Source: Candidatus Kuenenia stuttgartensis
Lineage (GTDB): Bacteria > Planctomycetota > JAKEIC01 > DYIT01
Assembly: GCA_020723505.1 (NCBI GenBank)
Contig: DYIT01000020.1
Coordinates: 1 to 38,006, forward strand
DNA length: 38,006 nucleotides
Direction of reading: 5' to 3'
The position numbers and the translations under genes are program-made. Shown piece after piece: positions 1 through 7,200 of the stretch (positions within the stretch are counted from its first letter, which is position 1; each line of letters begins with the position of its first letter). The notes beneath the pieces are model-generated. The model saw only the letters and a program-made list of their open reading frames with translations. It had not been told where the DNA came from and did not search any database.

Positions 1-357
1 CAGAGAAAACTTAAGCGCCCGCCGCCCGAAGATTCCGGACTCTTCGCCCCTGACGCGGCAGGGAGACGTAGAGCGGAATTTTGCATCGATAAGGCAATCC
101 TCTCCCCTGGGGAGAGTGGGGTAAGGATGAGGGGTGAAAAGGCATGCTTACTCGCGGGCGATCCTCCTCGCTGAGCATGCTGGCGCTCTCAAGCAAGCCG
201 TCTCCGAATCGTCCGGCAATCGAACCGGCTCCCGTCCGCCCTTTCCGGCGCAGCGCTCTTGACGACTGCGCAATCCCGGGTTTTATTGCGGCAGCGGTGC
301 ATCATGGATTACGATGTGAGTCTTTTATATCCGCTTGCGCAAGGCGGGGCTAATGCC
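1..357. other. Left-edge region without a recognised gene
   Basis: No recognisable protein is coded here on either strand; the short open frames look like read-through of repeat and GC-rich sequence. The region holds one hairpin (100-116) and the possible upstream extension of the first gene. In-frame starts at 259 (TTG) and 304 (ATG) lack a good ribosome site, so I treat this as leader or intergenic DNA. Confidence 0.5.
100..141. repeat. Hairpin repeat, CTCTCCCC/GGGGAGAG
   Basis: An 8-bp perfect inverted repeat (CTCTCCCC at 100-107, GGGGAGAG at 109-116) is followed by a G-rich tail containing GGATGAGGGG. Read on the minus strand it resembles the CCCTCACCCCTGCCCTCTCCCC stretch of the tandem repeat at 2289-2483. 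It looks like a diverged, oppositely oriented member of the same intergenic repeat family. Assignment is by eye. Confidence 0.55.
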
Positions 358-2289
358 ATGAACCTGAATCCTGTCGAAGGTTTCGTCCTGGGTTTCACGG
401 CGTCCTGGGGATGCCTGCTCCACTGCCTGCCGGTGGCGGGTCCGGCGCTGCTTTCAGGAGGCGGCGGAATCCGGGGCGGGATCAGGTTCATGGCAGAGTT
501 CATGGCAGGCAGGCTGATTTCCTATGCCGCGGCCGGCATGCTGGTCGCCGCGGTCGGATCGCGGATGTCCGCCGAATCCGGGCTGGCGGCAGCCAATCTG
601 CTCTATATCCCTCTCGGCGTCCTCCTGGTCCTCCATGCGCTCCGGGAATCGGGGTCCGGTCACGCCCTTTGCGCATGGCTCGACCGCAACAGGCGCTGGA
701 TTCGCACTCCGCTGGCGCTGGGACTCGTTCTCGGGTTCGCCCCTTGCCCGCCATTCCTGCTCGCGGCCGCCGCGGTCCTGGGGTCGTCCGGAGACTCCGG
801 AATAGGCGCCGTGTCCGCGTCCGCGGCGTTCTTCCTCTTCTTCTTCGCGGGATCATCCATCGTCCTGGTTCCATGGGCGTTCGCGGGTCCGGCAGCGGTA
901 TTTCCGCCGATTAGGAAGGCGGCGTCCGCGACCGCGGTCCTGGCGGGGCTGTATTTCGCGTTCGCCGGGCTCGAAAAGACCGTCAATCCCCCGGACACGG
1001 ACTCAGGACCGGTAATCGAGAGATACGCGGGGAGGCTCAAGGACCTGGTCCCGGAGGCGGATTCGTTCTCGGGGCTCATGGAGACGGGGGGCGTCCCCTA
1101 CGTCGAGGCGCGCAGGCTCGCGCGGAAGAAGGTCGCAGGGACGTTCGGCCGCGAGGAGGAGGTGGGCGAAACCAAGACAGCGGCCGTGTGCGTCTGCACG
1201 CTCGACCTGTCCGAATCCAGGGGTTTCGGAGGAAGGATTCCCGCGCTTCTCGCCGTCAAACCGGACGGTTCAGTTTCCATGCTCGAGGTCATGGAAGACA
1301 ACCAGGAAACCCCGTCGTACGTCATCGACATGTATTCCTCGAGGTTCCGCGACTCGTACATCGGCAGGAGAGCGTCCGACCCGATGGCTCCCGGCGGGGA
1401 CGTGGACGCGCTCACCGGCGCGACCGTCACGCAGAAGGCGCTCACGGGAGGGATTCGCGACAGCCTGGCGCTCGTTTCCTCGAGGGTTCTCGGCATAGAG
1501 GCTCCGGTCCGGGGCGGACCGGGTGTTCTCGATGCGGCAGGATCCGCGGCGTTCTGGGCGGTCGCTGCCGTATTCGCCGCAGCCTCCGCCTGCTATCTCG
1601 GGGCGCCGCGGAGGCTCTTCCCCTCCCGTGCGACGATTCGTGCCGAATCCAGGTACGTAGTGATGGCGATTTCCCTCGCCGTCCTCGGCCTGTGGCTCGG
1701 ATGCTACGCCACGGGCGTGGACCTCGCCAGGGTGTTCACAGGCAGGCTTCCCGGCTTCGAGTCCGCGGCCGCATGGTACCTGCTCGCCGGCCTCTTTGTG
1801 GTCTCCAACCTGGTTCTCGGCAAGGTCTACTGCTCCTCGATATGCCCTTTCGGGACCGTGCAGGAGTTCATTTACCGGGCGGTTCCAATCCATCTGCGCG
1901 TTTCCGAGCGCGCGGACCGGCTGGCGAGGCTGGTCCGGTGGCCTCTTCTCGCGCTCTGGCCCGCGGCGGCCTCCGTCGCCGCGAATCCGTCGGCAGTCGC
2001 GTTCGAGCCGCTTTCCGCAGCCTTCGTGTGGCCCGCCCGGCATGCGCCTTTAGCCGCCGTCCTGCTCGGGTCGGTCCTCATGTGCTCGGTCTTCGTGGAG
2101 CGGTTCTATTGCAAGTACTTCTGTCCCGTCGGATGCCTGGCCGACGCCGTGTCCAGGTTCAAGCTCATCGACATGCCCGGGCCGTGCGGAGGCTGCTACC
2201 GTGCGGGCGACGGTTGCCGGTTTCTCGAGGAGAATTCCGCTGATTACAGCGTCAGGAAGGGCAGGCTCCGAGGGGATTGCATCAGCTGA
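358..2289 (+). CDS. Polytopic FMN-binding / NapH-NosR-like electron-transfer protein with DsbD-like N-terminus, C-terminally short
   Basis: 643 residues if begun at the ATG at 358, which has AAGGCGGGG just upstream; 259 and 304 are weaker starts. Residues 1-220 form a DsbD/TauE-like six-helix domain with C19 and C23 (WGCLLHC) and C130 (GFAPCPPF), the usual positions for relaying thiol electrons across the membrane. A periplasmic FMN-binding domain follows, with the motif TGATVT; T356 is the expected site for covalent FMN attached by ApbE. The C-terminal helices carry two NapH/NosR-type CxxxCP motifs (C492/C496 and C585/C589). Inferred role: moving electrons between cytoplasm, membrane and periplasm; the partner is unknown. 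The C-terminal ferredoxin part is odd: one degenerate cysteine group (CGGC, then C seven residues on), then GDCIS and a stop, where relatives continue CxxCxxxCP. No ApbE gene is nearby. Confidence 0.8.
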   Translation: MNLNPVEGFVLGFTASWGCLLHCLPVAGPALLSGGGGIRGGIRFMAEFMAGRLISYAAAGMLVAAVGSRMSAESGLAAANLLYIPLGVLLVLHALRESGSGHALCAWLDRNRRWIRTPLALGLVLGFAPCPPFLLAAAAVLGSSGDSGIGAVSASAAFFLFFFAGSSIVLVPWAFAGPAAVFPPIRKAASATAVLAGLYFAFAGLEKTVNPPDTDSGPVIERYAGRLKDLVPEADSFSGLMETGGVPYVEARRLARKKVAGTFGREEEVGETKTAAVCVCTLDLSESRGFGGRIPALLAVKPDGSVSMLEVMEDNQETPSYVIDMYSSRFRDSYIGRRASDPMAPGGDVDALTGATVTQKALTGGIRDSLALVSSRVLGIEAPVRGGPGVLDAAGSAAFWAVAAVFAAASACYLGAPRRLFPSRATIRAESRYVVMAISLAVLGLWLGCYATGVDLARVFTGRLPGFESAAAWYLLAGLFVVSNLVLGKVYCSSICPFGTVQEFIYRAVPIHLRVSERADRLARLVRWPLLALWPAAASVAANPSAVAFEPLSAAFVWPARHAPLAAVLLGSVLMCSVFVERFYCKYFCPVGCLADAVSRFKLIDMPGPCGGCYRAGDGCRFLEENSADYSVRKGRLRGDCIS

Positions 2290-2483
2290 TTCCACGCGAA
2301 GCGGAGCGCTAAAAAGCTTCGCGTGGAATTCACGCCCCCTCACCCCTGCCCTCTCCCCCTCGCGGGGGGAGAGGGTTCTATGCGGAGTCAACGTTTCCTC
2401 CACGCGAAGCGGAGCGCCAAGGAGCTTCGCGTGGAATCCGCGCCCCCTCACCCCTGCCCTCTCCCCCTCGCCGGGGGAGAGGG
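2289..2483. repeat. Tandem 108-bp double-hairpin repeat, two copies
   Basis: Two units repeat with an exact 108-bp period. Each has hairpin 1 (CCACGCGAAGC with GCTTCGCGTGG: 2292-2302/2316-2326 and 2400-2410/2424-2434), then a C-rich stretch, then hairpin 2 (CCCTCTCCCCC with GGGGGAGAGGG: 2349-2359/2365-2375 and 2457-2467/2473-2483). In the first copy the stem extends to 14 bp and includes the last base of the stop codon of the upstream gene. The layout is like REP/BIME-type extragenic palindromes. It may also end transcription, but no T-run follows. Confidence 0.9.
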
Positions 2484-2632
2484 TTCACTCCGGCGCAGCT
2501 GAGCCGGAATTTCACGAATGTCCTGCCTCGTATAGACAACTAATCAATTAAACAATTAAATAGATACAAAAGTGCTAAAATGTCTGCGAGGCCGGGTACG
2601 CAGGCCGGTTCATGCGGTTTCCGAGGTGCAAC
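2484..2632 (+). promoter_or_regulatory. AT-rich leader with extended -10 promoter candidate
   Basis: In this GC-rich genome, 2530-2580 is strikingly AT-rich and includes CAATTAAA twice in tandem (2545-2560). TGCTAAAAT at 2573-2581 fits an extended -10 box (TGnTAtAAT). No clear -35 is visible, as is usual for extended -10 promoters, and the AT-rich tract could act as an UP element. The same TGCTAAAAT occurs before the gene at 12990. It would serve the esterase gene at 2633. Confidence 0.5.
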
Positions 2633-3784
2633 ATGCCCATTCTGGTCGCCAGAACTCTTTTCATGGCAGCAGGTTCGGTGTTATTCGCATCCTCCGTCTT
2701 CCCATGCCTTCATGCGAAGGGGAAAGGACCTCCGCAGAAGCCTCCTGAGGTCATAGAGGAGAAGGTGGATGCCGCGACGAACATGACCGGAGTCCAGTTC
2801 CTGACGAAGATGACGGTCAAAGGGGAGCCTGCGGCCATCGGGTTCCTCCAGGAGGCCTTCGAGCCCCAGAAGGACAGGAAATACGAGCTCCTGGTCTCCC
2901 TCCACGGGCATGGCGCCGATCCGAAGGGGTTCCTCTACCATGCGGTGGCCGCGCGGAGGAAGTGCTACGTCCTGATTGTCCAGGGCAGGACCCCGGCCGG
3001 GGAAGGATTCGCATGGGAGGAAAGCGACAGGGAGTACGTTGCAGGCCTCGCCATGCACGTAATCGGGAAATACCAGGTGGACCCCAAACGGGTGATCATA
3101 GCGGGCCACTCCGCGGGGGCGCATATCGCGCTCTCGACCTACAGGTATGCCCCCCTCCTCTTCGCGGGCATAATCACGACTGCCGGCGCGGCCGCGCCGG
3201 ACTCGGCTCACTACGCGGCGCGTTGCGTGGTCTTCCTCGGGACCACCGACCCCAACTACGCCCTGGCCTCGTCCGTCAGGTCGAATTTCGAGAGCAAGAA
3301 GCGGACCGCGCCCGGAAGCCTGAGGATTGTGACCGGCCTGGGCCACGACATCCCGGAATTCTTCTACTTTGACCAGGCCATGGACTGGATTCTCGAGACA
3401 AAGGCAAGGGGATGGGAAGTCACGCTGCCTAAGACGCCTCCGGTGAAGGAGATGAAGGATTTCGCCCACATCCTAATGCGCCATGCGGGAGCGGAAGGCG
3501 CTCCTGCCTCTCTGAAGACGCCGAAGACCCGGATTCTGGCGGAAATGAAGAACATGAAGAAGCTCCTGTCCGGAGGCCTGGCCGGCTTCTTCATGGAGGC
3601 GGCAAGGTTCTCGGAGGATTCCCAGACGGCCGCTTCGGGAGGCCTGATTGACCCCGCGGGACTGGCGGCTTTTTCCGAAGGCCTCAGGTCGGCCGCCGAC
3701 GCGCTCAAGCCCGGCGAAATCAGCGAGCCGGTCGAATCGCCGCAGGGCCTTCACCTCGTTCTGAAGCTCAAGAAGGCGGAATGA
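2633..3784 (+). CDS. Secreted alpha/beta-hydrolase (esterase-like) fused to a PpiC-type parvulin domain
   Basis: 383 residues. I start at the ATG at 2633 because GAGGTG lies five bases upstream; the in-frame ATG at 2612 lacks such a site. The N-terminus is a signal peptide (hydrophobic core ending near FPCLHAKG), so the protein is exported. Residues about 50-265 are an alpha/beta-hydrolase of the phospholipase/carboxylesterase or PHB-depolymerase type: SLHGHG (oxyanion region), GHSAG with nucleophile S160, a TTDPNY acid region and GLGHDIPE with the likely catalytic His. Residues about 278-383 match a parvulin peptidyl-prolyl isomerase: FAHILMRHAG, the ARFSED and GG motifs, and a C-terminus reading GEISEPVESPQGLHLV. 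The fusion is unusual; parvulins normally sit behind SurA or PpiD chaperone domains. The substrate is unknown. The gene overlaps the next one by ATGA. Confidence 0.85.
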   Translation: MPILVARTLFMAAGSVLFASSVFPCLHAKGKGPPQKPPEVIEEKVDAATNMTGVQFLTKMTVKGEPAAIGFLQEAFEPQKDRKYELLVSLHGHGADPKGFLYHAVAARRKCYVLIVQGRTPAGEGFAWEESDREYVAGLAMHVIGKYQVDPKRVIIAGHSAGAHIALSTYRYAPLLFAGIITTAGAAAPDSAHYAARCVVFLGTTDPNYALASSVRSNFESKKRTAPGSLRIVTGLGHDIPEFFYFDQAMDWILETKARGWEVTLPKTPPVKEMKDFAHILMRHAGAEGAPASLKTPKTRILAEMKNMKKLLSGGLAGFFMEAARFSEDSQTAASGGLIDPAGLAAFSEGLRSAADALKPGEISEPVESPQGLHLVLKLKKAE

Positions 3785-4020
3785 GCGGCCCAAGGAAAGT
3801 TTCGCGGGGGCTGCTGCTTACCTCCGGCGGCGAGCTGCTCCTCGTCAGGTCGCGGGAGCCCTCGAGCGGCAGGGAATTCTGGTACGCGCCGGGCGGGGGG
3901 AGAGAAGAGGGCGAAATCGCGGCGTCAAGCGCCTCGTTCGCGCCGCGAAGGCTCGCCGAGCTCCTGCGAAGCCTCGTCCGCGACGGTCCGCCTGCGCGCG
4001 CGCTCGACGCGGGCGCCTGA
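3781..4020 (+). pseudogene. Nudix hydrolase remnant with internal deletion
   Basis: 79 residues, beginning within the stop of the esterase gene (ATGA overlap). The first 45 residues are the start of a Nudix domain: a strand reading RGLLLTSGGELLLVRSR, then FWYAPGGGREEGE, the opening of the Nudix box. The rest of the box (REL.EE.G, which binds metal) is absent. The sequence jumps instead to FAPRRLAELLRSL and a GPP-containing tail, which resembles the usual C-terminal end of such proteins (family length about 130-160). I infer an in-frame internal deletion that removed the catalytic helix, so hydrolysis of nucleoside diphosphate derivatives is not expected. A repurposed small protein is possible but unsupported. 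Confidence 0.65.
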
Positions 4021-4046
4021 ATCAGGCGAATCGGATTGGCGCGTAG

Positions 4047-4234
4047 CGCGGGAAATCCCAAATCATAACGCAGCCGAGCCGCAACCAAAACGCTGTGCAA
4101 ACCCCAAATCCCAAATTCCAAATCCCAACGAAAATCCAAATCCCAAACTTCAAAGATGTTGACCCCGAGCTAGGGCTTCGAAGGATCTCTGAGATTTCAT
4201 TGGGAGTTGGGATTTGGATGTTGGGATTTTCCTG
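4047..4234. repeat. CCAAATCCC-type low-complexity inverted repeat
   Basis: The 245-bp gap between the Nudix remnant and the PATAN gene holds short iterated AAATCCCAA/AAATTCCAA units on one side (about 4100-4150) and their complement (TTGGGATTTGG type, about 4200-4230) on the other, with about 50 bp between. The transcript of either strand would fold into a long imperfect stem. Both flanking genes end here (convergent), so it could act as a bidirectional terminator. I see no gene in it. Confidence 0.75.
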
Positions 4235-4265
4235 CTGCGTGCCTCCTGACTTTAGCGCAGCAGGG

Positions 4266-7200
4266 CTATCCCGGCTCGGCCGTCCCCTTGAGGTACTTTT
4301 CGGCCCTTTCGAGGTTGCGAATCATGCGCTCGTCCCTGGGATCGAGCTCGACCGCCCACCTGTACAGTGCCGCGCACCCCACGAAGTCGTTGAACATGTA
4401 GAGCTCGTGGCCCTTCTTCCTCGCAAGGTCCAGGGGAAGCGGCTCTATGACGCCGTTCTGGATGAGCCTGAACACTTCCTGCCTCAGGCTGAACCGGGAG
4501 CCCTTCAGCTTGCGCATCGCGGTGTCGAGGCTCGTCTTCCCGTCGAGGAAGCGGAGAACCCTGTTCGAGTACGCGCCGCTTCCCTGCGCGGCCTGGCCGG
4601 CCTCGGTAATCCTGAAGATGATGTTCGGGGACCTGATGGCGGCGTCAATCTTCCCCTTCTGGGACTTCCGCTCGAGCGCCTCCTCGAGCAGCTCCTTCGA
4701 CGTGCAGGCGTATTCGGTGACGGGGATTTCCTTCCCCTTGAAGATGTCGGGAGGCGCTCCTTCGGTGAAGCTGAAGCTGGCCTTGTCCCATCCGAAGAGG
4801 TCCCCTATGTCGCCCAGCACCTTCTCCTTCAGTGCGTCCTGGATGTCCTTCTCGGTGACAACGCCCTGCAGGAGCAGAATCTCGCCGAGCTTCTTGGAGG
4901 GGGATTTCTTCTGGAAGTCGAGTGCCTTGTCCACGTGCTGCTGGGAGGCGACCATGCACTCGACCAGCACCTCGCCAATCCTCTGCCCCTGGCGTGACCC
5001 GGTCGAGACCAGCAGCACCCTGTCCTCCGAGATGTGGATGTTCCTCTCGGAGTCCCTGTCCTTGGCCTGGAGGGTCCCGGTCTTGGGATTTCGGAGCAGG
5101 TTGCGCACCAGGTCATCCATGCTGACCCCGGAAATCATCTCGCTGCCGGGGACCGCGGACACACCGCTGATTATGCTCCTCTTGAGGGCCTCAATCTTCT
5201 CCTTGATTTCGTTGTTGTGCGGGTCGCATGCCAGGGCGGACTTGAAGAAGGCGAGGGCCTGTTCGAACTCGTTGAACACCTTCGAGTTCTCGGCCTCCTT
5301 GATTGCCTCGGCCGTGGACAGGGGCCTGATAATCGCCCTCTCGATGAGCTTGGCGGCAGCTGAATACGCGTCGAACACCGGAAGGCCCGACAGCGCGAGG
5401 ACGTCCATGAACCTCCGCCTGCCGTCCACGAGCGCCGCAACCGCCCGCCTCTGGGCCGGGAGGCTCTCGATGTCGACCTCTCCCCCCGGGGAAATGATGA
5501 AGATTATGTCCGTGGAGGGAATCACTTTCTTGAACGATTCGAGGGTCTCGTGCTTGCCGAGCGCGTTCTCGATTATGGGCCAGCTCGGGGCCTTTATCTC
5601 GAGGACGGGCTTCTCCCTGTCCTCCAGCACCGCAAGGAACGAGCTGGCCTCGAACTCAATGTTCACCTCGGTCCAGTCGAACAGCTCGAACAGCATTCCG
5701 CAGGCGATCTCCGTGCCGAGCTCCTCCACCTCCTTGCGGCCGATGACCCCCTGCTTCTCGAGGATTTCAGCGAGGCCCGAGTTCATCTTCTGCGCGTATT
5801 CCTTCGCCCTGGCGAGCTGCTTGTCCGAGACCTTGCCGGCCGCGACGAGGTGCTCCTCGAGGCCCCTGCCCCTCCGCTCCCCTTCGGCAAGCGCGAGGAA
5901 TTCGTCAGGCGCAAGGTAGAAGAACCTCCTGGACTTCGAGTCCTTGGCGGTGAGCGTTCCCGATGTCCTGTCGCGGAGGATGGAGCGGAAGAGGGTCGTG
6001 AGGTCGAAGCCCTTCATGACGATCTTCTTCCTCTGCGGCCCGGCGGCGATGTTCCCTTTAATCATCTCGAGGTACTGGCGGAGGAACTCGTTCTCCGTGT
6101 CGAACTGCATCGCCGCCTCGTAGAACTTGACGCACATCTCGAAGTTCTTCGCCTCGAACGCCTTTTCCGCCTCCCGGTTCAGGCGCTGCAGGTCCATCTC
6201 GTCGACGATGGTGCGCTTCTTGAAGTCGTACAGAATCTTGCACGCCTCGAACTTGCCAACCCTGCTCTGGTCTATTATGTCCTCGACGTTGTTCTTCCCG
6301 TCGACGAGGTTCAGGATGATGCGCTGCTTCCTGTCGAGCGTCGCCGGGTCAGGCCTGGTCCCGGTCGTAAAAGGCACGGACTTCACCGACTTGAACGCGT
6401 TCTGTATCCTGTTCCACTCCTCTATCCTGCTCACGGCCTTCATGAGTATCCGACCCGTGTCCAGCGACATCCTCGTGACGCCCTTCTGCTCCTCGAACTC
6501 CTCGGGGAAGTAGTTCTTCGTGAAGGTGAAATGCGCGTTCTCCCACAGGAAAATGTCGAACAGCTCCTCCTTAATCTTCTCCTTGACCGCCTCGTTGATG
6601 TCCTCCTCGGCGTCTATGCCCTCCTCGACGAGGATTTCCCCGAGGAGCTTGCCGGAGACCTTCTGGATTTCCAGGGCCCTCTCGACGTCGGACTCCTTTA
6701 TCTTTCCCGCGTCTATGAGAATATCCCCGAGCCTGGACACGCTCCTCGACCCCTTGGTGATGAGGCAGATCACCCCCTTCGAGAAGTAGACCATCTTCTC
6801 GTTCAATCCGTCGGACACCTCCAGCGTTCCGGAGTGCTTGTTGAGGAACAGCGACTGGAACAGCTCGGCGAGGGAGAAGGTCATGAAGTCCCCCTCGAGC
6901 TTGAACTCGCGGGTCGTCTCTGCGATGTCGGGGGACTGGGCCTTGACGGCGTCGAGAATCTTCTGGAACGCCGCCGAGTCGCCGCCCCTTTCCATGCCGT
7001 ATTCGCAGAACCTGATGCACTCCTCGGGAGCGTTGTCCTTCAGCGTCTTTTCCGCGGAAGCCTTGATTTCCTCCAGCGTGAGCGGCCTTATTTCGCCGCG
7101 GTTCATGAGCGAATACAGCTCCTCAGCGACCTCGATGGCCGTCTTCCTGGATATTCGTATTATGTCCCGGACCGTCTTCGATCCGTCCACGTGCTTGAGG

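Noticed and set aside
2287-2289. TGA at the expected Cys position as selenocysteine or recoded codon
   Set aside because: No ferredoxin-like sequence follows in frame and the downstream DNA is the repeat; no SECIS candidate beyond the repeat hairpin.
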